Source: Oopsacas minuta
Lineage: Eukaryota > Porifera > Hexactinellida > Lyssacinosida > Leucopsacidae
Direction: 5' to 3'
Assembly: GCA_024704765.1 (NCBI GenBank)
Contig: JAKMXF010000277.1
Coordinates: 186,001 to 250,000 of the forward strand
Length of the DNA stretch: 64,000 nt
Of the stretch, positions 11,081 to 21,675 are shown piece after piece. Position 1 is the first letter of the stretch; the number at the start of each line of letters is the position of its first letter. The translations under genes and the position numbers were made by a program. Below the pieces are notes generated by a model. It searched no databases. It saw only the letters and a list, made by a program, of their open reading frames with translations, and was not told where the DNA came from.

Positions 11081-12604
11081 ATGTTGAATAGGATTACAAA
11101 GAAACTAATAAATGAAGCAATTCTAATGAAATTCAACATAAAAATGGATAATATACTACTCACTGAAATCAAAGAAAATTCAAGCACAAATTTTCATGGC
11201 AAGATAACGGGGAAAGAATCGAAAAAACGGCTTTCACTGCAAATCAAAATCCACACAAACATAATATTAATCCCAATATTAATCATAAGTGTTTGGGTCA
11301 CAGCTTTCGCCATGACGTCAATATTTGTCGCGATTATAATCAGGCCGAAACCCCAACTTTATAGGCAAACAATATCGTCAGATATTTATGTGAAGACCAA
11401 AGAAAACATGGAAATATCAACATATATAAGTATTTGCCCTTGGAAAACCATGGATGATGGATTATGTGATTTTCCAATTGATTGGCACCCATATGGTAAA
11501 AAATGGGGAAAAATAGAACAAACTGTATTAGTGCTAATAGATATATGCGGGTTAATAGTTTGCGTATTTAGCATTGCTTCATGGCTTTTATCTGGACAAA
11601 TCACATATTTTCATCAATTTGGTGTATTTATAATGGTTTGCTTACTAACAGTTCAACTTTTCACGTATTCAATATTTGATATTCAAGGGCCAAGGCATAT
11701 TTTAGGGGACGGAGAACATTCGGGAAGAAGCGAAGCTTCTAAGTTACACCAAGACAGAATTAAATTTTTGGTAATTACCCAGTACATTTTGCTCCTGATT
11801 TTGATCGGATGGATACTATTCAGTTTGATAAATATCCTATTAACAGTGATTTTCAAGAAAAAATTTTCCCCCAACAGAAATCGTAAGGTAAAAAAGATAA
11901 TCGCATTTTTTGAAACATCCAGTTCAATATTCATCAGTATTTTCGTGATAACAAAGTCAACACTTGCTACAAATGATTATGAATACTATCCATTTTTAGG
12001 GTATATAATTTCCACTCCAGGCATGATAAACAATTGGACGTTTGTGATAATTCTTCCATATTTCATCGCAATATTCATGATATGTTTGATAATTATACTA
12101 GTACTGTGGATATACAATGTCAAAGAAATAGTGTCAACTCAGCCGATTCGGAAATTACAACCACTTGAACGCAGGCTCATTGTATTGTCATTAATTCTTA
12201 CACCGTGCGTGATAATTAACCATTCCCTAAGCGTATGGTTCAGTTATATAATTGAAGATTGGACAGTGAATATATATGATAATTTGCTGTGTGGACAAAT
12301 GTTTTCACAAATAGAAACTGGAAATTTAACGATAGGCGAACTTGTCTATGGTGAAGATTGGAAAAACGGTGAAATATGTCACTTGATTCAAAGTAGCGAA
12401 GCTTTATACCCAAGTTTCTTATTCATATTCGCGGTTATTAGCAAGAGACTGGTATTATTAATCAGTTTCTTAACTACACTACCGAATGGAGTGTTTAATA
12501 TGATTAGAATAAAGATATACAATTGCAAGGAAAAGTTTTCTCATAAAGAAATATTTAAGAAAATCTGTATACCGTTTAGCAATATTAATGTTCGCTATTT
12601 TTGA
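11081..12604 (+). CDS. Divergent class F-like (Frizzled/Smoothened-type) seven-helix receptor A, 507 aa
   Basis: Intronless. The first in-frame ATG is 11081; the frame is open further upstream but without an ATG. Predicted layout: basic cytoplasmic tail, an anchor helix (61-86), an extracellular stretch of about 55 residues with two Cys (ICPW, LCDF), then seven helices at about 145-169, 180-200, 229-257, 273-292, 320-345, 365-390 and 444-468. The sixth helix begins PLERRLIVLSL, comparable to the LEKLMVRIGVFSVLY region of Frizzleds. The last segment, KRLVLLISFLTTLPNGVFNMI, sits where Frizzled has its TM7/KTxxxW region. No Fz cysteine-rich domain is present. It is clearly paralogous to receptor B on the other strand: shared SW.(L/F)..G.(I/L).(Y/F)(F/T)H.G.F, TIGELVYG..W versus TMGEMIMPNYW, and TTLPNG versus LTLPGG. 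Class F membership is inferred from pattern and topology only. Confidence 0.75.
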   Translation: MLNRITKKLINEAILMKFNIKMDNILLTEIKENSSTNFHGKITGKESKKRLSLQIKIHTNIILIPILIISVWVTAFAMTSIFVAIIIRPKPQLYRQTISSDIYVKTKENMEISTYISICPWKTMDDGLCDFPIDWHPYGKKWGKIEQTVLVLIDICGLIVCVFSIASWLLSGQITYFHQFGVFIMVCLLTVQLFTYSIFDIQGPRHILGDGEHSGRSEASKLHQDRIKFLVITQYILLLILIGWILFSLINILLTVIFKKKFSPNRNRKVKKIIAFFETSSSIFISIFVITKSTLATNDYEYYPFLGYIISTPGMINNWTFVIILPYFIAIFMICLIIILVLWIYNVKEIVSTQPIRKLQPLERRLIVLSLILTPCVIINHSLSVWFSYIIEDWTVNIYDNLLCGQMFSQIETGNLTIGELVYGEDWKNGEICHLIQSSEALYPSFLFIFAVISKRLVLLISFLTTLPNGVFNMIRIKIYNCKEKFSHKEIFKKICIPFSNINVRYF

Positions 12605-12842
12605 AATTCAATTTCAATTAATTGATAGTATGAATTACATTAGTTGTGTTCTTATCAAGGTTGAAACCGATCGAACAAAGTTAAGAAGTTCAGTAAATCC
12701 CCCCAGCTGGTCACGAACCCGAAGTGCTCCAATAACCGGAGTCTACTTGCAAGGATATAAATATATATTTATCACAAATTCTACCATACAAAAGGAATAT
12801 TATCAATGTAATACAGAAAAAATTGAGCAAAAATAAAAGTTT
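12605..12842. other. Convergent spacer between the two receptor genes
   Basis: Only 238 bp separate the two stop codons. An AATAAA at 12832-12837 suits polyadenylation of receptor A. The two 3' UTRs must be very short or overlap. There is no other recognisable feature. Confidence 0.5.
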
Positions 12843-14372
12843 TTATGCATTAAAAGATTTATTCCGAATGGAGAGATTATTCCGAATGGAGAGATTATTC
12901 CGAACGGTAACGTTATTCCGAATGGTAACGTGTTTCTCAGCATGAACTCTCTTTGAACATTTCAATTTTTTCATAACCAAGTTTATCAAGCCACCAGGTA
13001 AAGTTAATAGAAAAGTTGGTAGCCATAAAGATCGTATAAGAAAATGGTTGATAATCTCTAAAAATCCTGGATAAACGTCTGATTGATCAAAATTAGTTTC
13101 CTGACAAACTCTATGCAATGTACTATTCCAATAATTAGGCATTATCATTTCACCCATTGTGAATCCATCAGTTGAATTTCCTTTCGAAACTATTGCGCTA
13201 TGCAACGAGACACACATTAAATGCTCGTCAAGACGGTCAGTGATCACATCGCTTACAGATGACGACCAAATTAAATTAATAAACATGTATATTAAGTATA
13301 GGACCATTAGAAGTGAGAGGAAAATAAACCGTTTTTCGAGGGAACTGATTTCAAGGCGAGAATCTTTGAATTTCGTAATTGAGATTTTTTTCAGATGTAG
13401 GTGAGTGAGAATTCCGATTGCAAAACTGTAAATAACTCCAATAAGAATTATGCAGGGCGCGAATTGAAGGAAATATGCGAAATCTGGAGCAGCGAGCATA
13501 GTAAACCGATATGGATTGAGGTAAATATAGCGTTTACCGGATATGAGAGGGATAATAATCGCGAAAATTGGTAAGAGTGAAAAGCAAATTTCCGTTATCA
13601 AAATTGCGATTTTAACCTTCCGACTAATCGTAAAACAAATCTCAAGAGAAATATTTAAGATTGAAAAGAAGAACCAAAACAACGTCAATATATTCAAGAA
13701 ATCATAAACAGCGCCGAATAAATTAATACGTGTTGAAAACCGCGAATTCACTTCTGAAACATCAATCCTCTCATTGTTACAGAAATACAGATCTGATCCA
13801 GGAATTCCAGTGACAGCCAGATTCAAAACCAACAATGTAGCGATACAAGTTACGAAGAAGATCCCAATATGAGTGAATTTCAAAGAACCAACAAAAGGCC
13901 AGGAAACGAGATTAATAATACTTAGGCCGATACCACAAATACACATTATGGCAAACAAAATTCTTTCAATTAAGATACAATTGGGACCGCACGAATGGAA
14001 AGTTCCACAGGCATAAACACACCTTTTCTCCGATTCAGAATAAATAAATTCGCCAGAACAGTTGATGGAAATATTCATTTTATTTTCAATCGTGAAATTT
14101 TCGAAAGAACCATTGTAGAATGTTATGTTTGGGTTGACATGTGTTTCCCGAGATTTAACGTTGATATAATACCGAGATCCAAGCAGGATAACTAAAATTA
14201 ACCAAGTAGAAGCAATGGAAATTATGGCTAGGGAAATGCAAAAAACTTTAGAATATTTTCGATCAATTTTCGTTTCGCTTGAACACATATTCGAGTTCCT
14301 TCTTGGAAGAATAATCGACTCGGGATTACGCGCATAGCGAATTAAAATTGATGAACTTCGTTGGCGCTCCAT
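12843..14372 (-). CDS. Divergent class F-like (Frizzled/Smoothened-type) seven-helix receptor B, 509 aa
   Basis: Intronless, ATG at 14372. The basic, Ser/Arg-rich N-terminus is followed by an anchor helix (43-66). A 65-residue extracellular segment has several N-x-S/T sites and five Cys (105, 118, 122, 128, 132). Seven helices follow at about 135-160, 167-188, 222-246, 253-276, 301-325, 347-370 and 442-464. FWFFFSILNISLEI fits the W-rich TM3 of Frizzleds, SSLEKRFIFLSLLMVLYLIY their LEK...R.G.FSVLYT TM6, and HFLIRSLWLPTFLLTLPGG their TM7. The extracellular loop between helices 6 and 7 is long (about 70 residues) with two Cys, as in class F. No Fz CRD is seen. The extreme C-terminus is built of short N-rich repeats (separate entry). 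Gene order is tail to tail with receptor A, which has nearly the same length. The ligand and pathway are unknown. Confidence 0.75.
   Translation of the reverse strand: MERQRSSSILIRYARNPESIILPRRNSNMCSSETKIDRKYSKVFCISLAIISIASTWLILVILLGSRYYINVKSRETHVNPNITFYNGSFENFTIENKMNISINCSGEFIYSESEKRCVYACGTFHSCGPNCILIERILFAIMCICGIGLSIINLVSWPFVGSLKFTHIGIFFVTCIATLLVLNLAVTGIPGSDLYFCNNERIDVSEVNSRFSTRINLFGAVYDFLNILTLFWFFFSILNISLEICFTISRKVKIAILITEICFSLLPIFAIIIPLISGKRYIYLNPYRFTMLAAPDFAYFLQFAPCIILIGVIYSFAIGILTHLHLKKISITKFKDSRLEISSLEKRFIFLSLLMVLYLIYMFINLIWSSSVSDVITDRLDEHLMCVSLHSAIVSKGNSTDGFTMGEMIMPNYWNSTLHRVCQETNFDQSDVYPGFLEIINHFLIRSLWLPTFLLTLPGGLINLVMKKLKCSKRVHAEKHVTIRNNVTVRNNLSIRNNLSIRNKSFNA
12858..12929 (-). repeat. 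Four 18-bp tandem repeats encoding the receptor B tail
   Basis: Units at 12858, 12876, 12894 and 12912 share the plus-strand core ATTCCGAATGG/ATTCCGAACGG. On the coding strand each unit gives six residues of the type (V/L)(T/S)(I/V)RNN, so the receptor ends in a short reiterated tail. The two outer pairs are identical or nearly so, which indicates recent slippage. Confidence 0.85.
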
Positions 14373-15350
14373 TCAGACAATAAACAATAAAAATATAATA
14401 AACATGTGTATATCATTCTATTTAAATAGGGCTTGTAAGATAGAAAATCTTACAAAAAGTTATTAGCATAAATGAATAGTGTAACAAGATACTGTTGATA
14501 ATATATGTAAAAGTCCATTGGAGCATAGACTAGTAAGAAGAATAATAGTGTGACATCTGGGGTGTAAGGAAAGTAAACGAATCATACGGAAGAATGCGTG
14601 GAGTTTGTGCAATATCACATATTTATCATATAACATAGCAGAGTTACAAATAAGCAGAAATATTTTTATTGTGATCGTAAGCACACCAATAAGAAAATAT
14701 TTAGCCAAAATTGAACTTCAAATCATAGCATGAACATATAAGTTTGTCACTTTTAGTTGTGTCAAAAATATTTGAGTTTGAGCAAAACACTAAGGTGCAT
14801 TAGATTAAGCAAAACTTTGAAATACATAATTTACAAATAACTTTGTGTATTAGCTTTTCTATCTTCGAGGAAAGGTCATTTTTCGGATTAATGAAAGTAA
14901 CCTTTTCGAATGAGGGTATGGGGTTTTGTATTACAAAAACCTTTACTGTTCTATAGCTCAGCTATATATAAGGGATCTCCATAACTCTTAGTGAAGGTCA
15001 AATCTGTCATAAAAATATTGGGCACAAGCACTGGAAACTAGATTTTTCAACCCGTGGTCAAATGACCAAACTTGGCTACAGATATATTTACGTCAGTTTT
15101 GGTAAAAAAAGGTTTAACCAAATGTGGCTAAACATAGCCAAATCTGACCAAACCTGAACCATAAGTCGACCTAGACGTGGTCATGACGCATAATTTTAAA
15201 AAGAGTATGGCAATATCCCATGAACCACACCGATAAACAATACTATGTGTAAATACGTAGTAATTAAGAAATAACGTTAGAATACACGTGTGTATAGTAA
15301 ATGATAGGGTTGCGTGAAATATATATTATAGTGTTAAAGTGGAAGAATAA
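14373..15350. other. Intergenic spacer
   Basis: No gene is seen. It contains the second copy of the TGGCCA/CCAAACTTGG dispersed repeat (about 15045-15215). The short minus-strand frame at 14463-14708 has no recognisable content. Confidence 0.55.
15045..15215. repeat. Second copy of the TGGCCA/CCAAACTTGG dispersed repeat
   Basis: Matches the copy at 6915-7095 in the same orientation, for example CCAAACTTGGCTACAGATAT against CCAAAACTGGCCACGGATAT, followed by further (A)CCAAA(T/C)(G/C)TGGCTAAACA-like runs and a GTGGTCATGA/GTGGTTATGA box. Confidence 0.5.
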
Positions 15351-18300
15351 TCACTTTTCAATAGTAGGCAATGTTTCCCTGATAAAATTACTGACTTGAG
15401 TTCGCATAAGCATGTTCTCCCTTACATGACGTATTTCCCCTTGTTTCTCAGGGAAATTCTCACCCAGCTGGTCCATGACTGTGAAAAGCAATTGCGTGCG
15501 TTGAGTATGCATTTCTAATTCAGAATCTAAATTGGCAGGGTTTTTGCATAAAGTTGGGTATTTCCCTTGAGTTGCATAATCCAGCTGTTTAGTACGGTTT
15601 TGTAGTGCAACTATGATAGAGAGATTCTTCTGTTTTTCACGAGTTAAGTCTTCGATTTGTTGATCTAACTGTGAAGATGCATCATGTAGTTCTAGGCAGG
15701 TTGTCTGTGTGGATTCCAATTTATCACCTAAGAATTGTACAGTCAACTTCGGTTATATAGAAATACCCGCTTATATTGAAGTCTAAAATTGTGCAAATAT
15801 GGTCCTAAACCGTCAAAGTAACATAAATTAGACTGGTTATCATACTTTCTAACATTTCACGTCATTTTCGAGTGGAATTAGGGAGAAAACATGAAATCTG
15901 AGGATTGGCAAAAAATGCCTGAAAATTTGTGAAAAAGGTTAGGCATCAGAATTTGGGTTCGATCGAACTCCGTATTGTTGCAAAAATTTGAAATAAAAAG
16001 TATTTCGGATATGTTTTCAGAAAATCTACTTACCTAAAATATTCTGAGAATCTTGAATATGTTTCAATTGCTGCTCAGTTTGTATAGTCTTCTGTTCTGT
16101 CTGTACTATCTTTCTCTTCATATCATCCAACTTTAGTTGTAGCTGTCCAGTAGTTTCTCCTTTTCCTGATTTCAATTGAGCATCTCCTTTCTTCTCAATT
16201 GCTTCTCTTCGGTATACAGCCTTCTCCATATCCTAATAGGTAGAGTGCAGTTAATTAACCCAGAAAGTAGGATAAGGCCTGGGCATCCAGACTCCTAATG
16301 GTTTGGCTTTTGATCTGAGTGTTGGACAGGCTCAAGGGCGTCGTAAAATTTGTTCGGCCCTTTGAGCCAGTCGGACGCCATAATTCAGGGACTGGAAACG
16401 GGAAAATCGTCTAGTGACGTGGCCTGACACTAAACAATTGTTTTGAGTCATGGAGAGCTGGAAATTGGGATTTAAAACATTACATCACGGATAACATCAC
16501 AAGCCGAATGGGCCAAAATCTATATAAACAACTCACTTGAATAAGTTTCTCCTGCTGTCTCTTCAGCTGATCATATCTCACATGCATTCTATGAATCTCA
16601 GCCTTCATTCCTTGTATTTCTTCTTCCCCGTAATCTTTCTGAAGCATGTCCTTCGTCTCACGAGCTAAACTTATTTTCTTTTCCCACAACATTACTTGCT
16701 CTTCAGCCTCGATTATGCTTCGAACAATTCGTACTTTCTCTTCTTTAACTTCGTTCAGTTGGCTTTGTAACCGAATAGATTCTAATTCTGCATCTTTTAG
16801 ACTGTGAATAAAATCGTTTTCGATTAGAAGATTTCCTTGTTCAAGATTCTCCTGCTCGGATCTTTTGTGAGTTAACAACTCATGGAGTTTTGACATGTCT
16901 TTACGGAGCCCTGACATCGATTTAGCTACTTCCCGATTCTCAACTTTCTCTTGTTCAAACTAGAAATTACGAAATAATAAATCACTAAAGCACTTCGCTT
17001 GCTAAGTCGCTGCGGGATGCCGGTACGCTAGAATTAAAAAATAGCGTAATTTTATGAATTTTAATGGCAACACTGGAGCGGCTATGTAGCATTTGGTAAT
17101 TGATCTCGACACCTCGTGCTTCGAGTAGTTATTAAGAAACTCTCAAAATTTGCTACATTTTCAATTTTTTGTACAGTCATTATGACATAAGAATTCCATG
17201 ATGAATATACTTTGGACTTGGCTGAGGATGAGCAGTGTGCAATGATGTGTTTTCGATTATCCAAAAGGTGATAATCACATGAAATATGTGAATCTTCGTC
17301 CAAGACTCGAACTTGTCTGAGCCAGGACCAAAATACCCCTGGTTATTGAAACTCACATTCGAGTCAAGTCGTAACTTTTTCTGATCCAATATTATCATCT
17401 GTTTAATGAGCTTATCAATGTTTATTTTCTGTTCCTGAGTTGAAGTTACAATCCGAACCATTTCAGATTGTTCTCGAAGCCAGAAATTCTGTAATTTCTG
17501 AGATTCCTCAACAGAGGCCTGTACTTGTTTTGTTAGTTGATTTATAGTGAGTTCTAAGGGCCCTAGTTCTTGTTCAGCACCTTCTCGACCTGTTGAAGAC
17601 ATAAATACATTAATAATGCGTAATTAGTATAATCAGCAATGCTAGGGCCAACCAAATTAAATATTAAGGAGCCTACATTTATATGCAGCCGATTTCGCTG
17701 AACCGAATGTTTGTTTCTTTTCTAGATACAGTGAAACCTCTACACACGGGCCGGTGGAAACGTGGAACTTCTGGTAACGGAGTGAATATAAATAGAGCGA
17801 TTTCCTAGTCCGACATAAATGAACCTCCACAACGAGGGGGATATGTTGTACAGTCAATACCGGTTATAAGAACATGTTCTTATAACCGGCGTGGAATGTT
17901 CTTATATCCGGTAAATTCCATGGAGTAAGATACAAAAGATTCGGTATATCGAGTTATGGTTCTGATACTCGGTATTCTTATACCCGCCATCTACTATAGT
18001 AGTTTGAGGATGTCAAACTGTCGTTTGGAATTTCACAAAAGTGAGAATTTTACCTGAAATAATTTTATCAATCATTTTATTGAGTTGATCAATCTTAGTC
18101 TGTTTCCTATCAATGAGAGTATTCTGTTTGTGTATTTCCTGTTCACAGCGAGATATCAGTACATTTTGTCCCTGCAGTTTCTTCTCGTAACTTTCAAGTA
18201 TCTTAGTTAGTTCTTTGAGTTGAGAAGAATGTTTCGATAGCTCTAAGTCCTTTGTAGCTATATTATTCTCTAATTTGATAGCAGAGCTCTGTAACTCACG

Positions 18301-20928
18301 AACCTAGAGGATGTATATAGAAACTAATTGCTGCCCGCTTGGTAGTATTGGATCGCCAAACTTTCTATTATTTTTTCTAACAACTTGAACGATCCAGGGT
18401 CGGGAGCTATGCATTAATGAGTGGTGGTTTATACCCCCTGCCCTACGGGTTCGACCCTACGTTAAAGGAAATAGAACAGCCAAATTCCAACCTTTTTCAC
18501 TCGCAGACCCTTATGCCAAATATATTACATTCTGTGGATCCTACATAACTACGTACTTGTTTCCTTGACATATCGATATCCTTCCCAGTGCGTTGTGATG
18601 CCTTATCAATTGTCAACTGAGTCATGACAGTTTCCATAACGGAATCTTCTAACTTTATCTTCTCTAGAGCTTCCCTCTCTGATTGAGTTCTCAGAGCTTT
18701 CAACTGGTTTTCCTTGAGTATTTTATCAGTGTTAGCTCTTTGCAGTTGTTGTTCTGTCTCGTGAAGTGTTCTAGTGTATGTACCATAGTCTATACGTAAG
18801 GCTTCACGTTGTTGTGCGTTCACTTCTAATTGTTTTTTGAGTGTGGCTAGTTCATGGTCAGTTAGTCGAACCAAGCCTGTAGGTTGAGATAGAAAAATTA
18901 AGAGAAAATAATATTCATAGGAAAAATGTCAATTTTCCACATAAAAATGCTATTTGAGTTTTGTAGAAAATCTGACTAATATCAACAACACTAACCTGTT
19001 AGCATTTCATTCTTTTCCTGTGTCTGCTTAATAGAACGCTTATAGCTACTCATCTCAGTGTGCATTGTATTCAATTTATCCTGGTTTTCCTGTCTAACCT
19101 GCTGTATTCCGGCTAATGCTTCGTCTCTACGTTGCATTCCAACTAGCGATGAATTCCATTGTTGAAGTATTTGCTTCTTTTCTAAGCGTAATACTTCTAG
19201 TTCAGTGCTAGCTTGTGTTAACAAGTCCCTGACCTGTCGAGTTTGATCAGTTTGAGCGAGTTCTTGAGCTTGCTGGAGATCAATCGTTTCTCGGAGTTTT
19301 TGCACCTGAATAGACGCATTGGTATAAGCAAAGGAGTCATAAGTCTGAGTGGGCAAAGATTACGTCATGCCCATCCGCCCTATACTTTATGTTATGGCGG
19401 GGTAAATCTGGGTGGGCACTCAAGTTCAAGGGTGGCATGTGCCGCCCAAATAGACTTTGAACTAAGCACTTACCTTATCAGTTAACCAGTCCACATAAAA
19501 ATCTTGCTGCACTTTTTGTTCCTCAGCTTTTGCTACATCCCCTAATGCTTTATCAGTAGCTCGCTTTGTAACGGCTAAATCTATCTTAGTGGCCTGGAGA
19601 GCATTCTCCATCATACGGACTTCTGAAGCATATTCCTCGGCTTCTTTCCTATAAGATCACTAATAATAATAGAGCAGGATTTCTCAACCTATGAGAGTTT
19701 GAGAACCCTGATGTAGAGAGTCAAATTCAATTAAATAAAGAGTATTTCCTAATAAAAGCTCATTAACATTTGTTCAAAAAGAGCAATCTTTGACTTCAAA
19801 TCGCTCGGATCAAAGAAAGCCTGTACCGTCCTTCATCACATTTCAACTTACCTCATCTGTACTTCTTCTTTCTGCCTTTGTGTAAGGAACACTATCATCT
19901 TTGTATGCTGTTCTCTGGCATCTTTCAACAGTCTATCTTCCTGGTTCCTCTTTTCACTGAGATCTGCTACTTCATCCTGAACTGACTCCAGAGTAGACTA
20001 TAGTCATATTCAAATCAAAATTTAGAAATAATAAAGTACATAGAAAGTATAGACAATGATTCACTAATGGTATAGAGGGGTGACGAGGGATTCCCCTAAG
20101 AGCTTAGACAGATAAGACTTTTGCAATAAAGGTGTAAATTAACAGGAAATTTCAAACTTGATAATATTCACTTATTCTCCATCAAAAATGTAGCTATATA
20201 ATGTGTTTTCTATTTGAGAAAAATTCCAAAATTTTAAGATGTGATATAAAATGTCCAATTTTTGAAGCGTTCAATCACAAGAAAGTCAAATCATAAGGGA
20301 TTTTTGTCTGGAGAAACTTACCTGTTGTTTCGCCAGTTGCTGCTGTATAGTATACAATTCTACTCCAACATCCTCTCTATCCTTCTGAGCAGCTTTCAGT
20401 TCCTCTTTCTCTGCATACAATTGCAATCTCAATTCTTCTTTCTTCTTAGTAAGTTGTGTCTTCAGGGCTTCCTGTACACGGCGCATCAGAGGATGTTCCG
20501 GTGCCAACACGAGCATATCTTCTTCCTCTCCTTCATCATCATCTTGTTCATATTCTACATCCTATCAAAACAAGATTTATCGTAAAATACTTGATCCTCA
20601 TTCCAAACGGTATTAGAAATTGCAGCATAAAAATACGAGCTATTTCAGGCTTACTTTCAAAGTTATAGCCTGGATTAGACGTGGATTTTATAGAAATTTA
20701 AGAATTAAATCTATGAAATTTCAATCATTAAAAGAACCCATAATTTAAATCTAAACATTTGAGTAAATATCTCAGAAATGTCCAAGAAACAATCTCTCAA
20801 TTTCTCAAAAATGATAAACTATAGGCTATGGGTAAACTTACTTGCTCCTCTCTGTATTGGACCACAGGATTGTACGCATCATCACCCGTGGGATCTGGTC
20901 CTGTCGTTGCTATCCCCAATTGAGACAT
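15351..20928 (-). CDS. CCDC40: CCDC40, axonemal 96-nm ruler coiled-coil protein, 11 exons, 919 aa
   Basis: Exons, in coding order: 20928-20842, 20561-20322, 19997-19852, 19648-19474, 19305-18996, 18876-18557, 18303-18054, 17589-17357, 16959-16537, 16232-16034 and 15727-15351. All junctions are GT-AG, phases agree throughout, and the sum is 920 codons with stop (human 1142 aa, the difference being mostly N-terminal). Diagnostic segments match CCDC40/FAP172: EHPLMRRVQEALK near residue 50, QQW.SSLVGM.RRDEA in exon 5, QELGPLELTINQLTKQV in exon 8, AEEQVMLWEKKISLA and MKAEIHRMHVRYDQL in exon 9, and NLSIIVALQNRTKQL in exon 11. The protein is almost wholly coiled coil. With CCDC39 it forms the molecular ruler that sets the 96-nm repeat for inner dynein arms and the N-DRC on motile ciliary doublets. 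An acidic EEDD stretch lies near residues 35-45. Introns are 119-464 bp and carry MITEs. Confidence 0.95.
15740..15842. mobile_element. CAGTCAACT-family MITE fragment at the CCDC40 exon 11 acceptor
   Basis: It starts TA-CAGTCAACTTCGGTTATA and follows the family for about 100 bp (CCCGCTTATATTGAAGTCTAA, CCTAAACCGTCAAAGTAACA), then loses similarity, so the right end is missing. The TA at 15738-15739 is only about 10 bp from the exon 11 boundary (15727/15728), which places element sequence in the branch-point/pyrimidine region of CCDC40 intron 10. Confidence 0.65.
17729..17850. mobile_element. MITE with CAGTGAAACCTC ends in CCDC40 intron 7
   Basis: Begins TA-CAGTGAAACCTCTACACACG. A mirrored AACCTCCACAACGAGGGGG lies near its right end. 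It directly abuts the next element at a shared TA (17849-17850). Confidence 0.5.
17851..17995. mobile_element. MITE with ACCGGTTATAAGAACA motifs in CCDC40 intron 7
   Basis: CAGTCAATACCGGTTATAAG is followed at once by its own inverted copy (TTCTTATAACCGG) and by TTCTTATATCCGG. It ends near TTCTTATACCCGCCATCTACTATA. Same family as 3824-3955. Confidence 0.55.
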
Positions 20929-21156
20929 TGTATACTAATTCAGTATAGGGCTGTCAATATCAATATTTTCTTTGGAAGCTTTATCTTGTTAGTTCGGTAT
21001 ACCTCTGTTTACTTGGTTCTGAGTACAGTAATTTTAGGGTCGAAAATATCGCAACTAGCTTTGCAAAAAAAGATTTATACTGATTATAGATGGAAATAAA
21101 TAATTCATGATTTTGTATAATGCACTGAAATTAATCCAATATCCCTTAGTTTAAAG
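20929..21156. promoter_or_regulatory. Divergent promoter region of CCDC40 and GGCT
   Basis: Only 228 bp separate the two start codons, which point away from each other, so the promoters must lie here or overlap. The segment is AT-rich, with no clear TATA box. I looked for an RFX X-box, expected for ciliary genes, and found no convincing match. Confidence 0.6.
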
Positions 21157-21675
21157 ATGGCAAGTGAATCTGCTTATAAAGATAGTCATTTCTTATACTT
21201 TGGCTTCGCCTCAAATATGAATACAACACGAATCCACATACATAACCCTACTGCGGTATATATAGAAAATGGATACCTAGATGATCATGAACTTGCTTTC
21301 TATGTACCTTACGGGGAAGTGGGAGGTTGGGGAGGCGGTTCAGCTACACTGAACGATGTCAAGGGAAAACGTGCTTGGGGGACTATATGGAAAATTGGCA
21401 TTGAGAATCTGGCATCAATTGACAAGCAAGAAAGTGTACCAAACATCTACAATCGAACTGTGAAAGAAATCACAACAGAAAAAGGTGAAAAGGTGAATTG
21501 TGCCATATTCACATTAAACGAGACAGCTAAAGTGAAGGAAGGCGAGAAACCATCTCCAAAATATATCCAGGTGATAAGAGAGGGAGCGAAGGAGCACAAT
21601 ATACCCAAGGATTACCAAGAATGGCTGGCAACAATCGAGGACAATGGGTATAATGGCAATGTCGCCATGCCATAA
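21157..21675 (+). CDS. GGCT: Gamma-glutamylcyclotransferase (GGCT), intronless, 172 aa
   Basis: The GGCT family releases 5-oxoproline from gamma-glutamyl dipeptides in the glutathione cycle, in the cytosol. The fold signature is present: the N-terminal FLYFGFASNMNTTRIHIHNP (12-31), where the family usually has YF.YGSNL. A glycine-rich strand GGWGGGSATL (56-65) follows, then WGTIWKI.....ASIDKQE (74-92). Glu92 in DKQES occupies the position of the catalytic Glu98 of the human enzyme (DEQEGV). The C-terminal PSPKYIQVIREGAKEHNIPKDYQEWL matches the human PSPQYKKIICMGAKE..LP.EYQE.L. Length is near the human 188 aa. The substrate loop is altered: Phe for Tyr and Ala for the first Gly of YGSN. It lies head to head with CCDC40. 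Confidence 0.92.
   Translation: MASESAYKDSHFLYFGFASNMNTTRIHIHNPTAVYIENGYLDDHELAFYVPYGEVGGWGGGSATLNDVKGKRAWGTIWKIGIENLASIDKQESVPNIYNRTVKEITTEKGEKVNCAIFTLNETAKVKEGEKPSPKYIQVIREGAKEHNIPKDYQEWLATIEDNGYNGNVAMP

Noticed and set aside
18390-18470. GGTTCGACCCTAC box in CCDC40 intron 6, tRNA/SINE-like
   Set aside because: B-box-like only; no A box at the right distance and no cloverleaf.
20929-21156. Possible X-box (GTTTACTTGGTTCT) between CCDC40 and GGCT
   Set aside because: Mismatches in both half-sites; not a credible RFX site.
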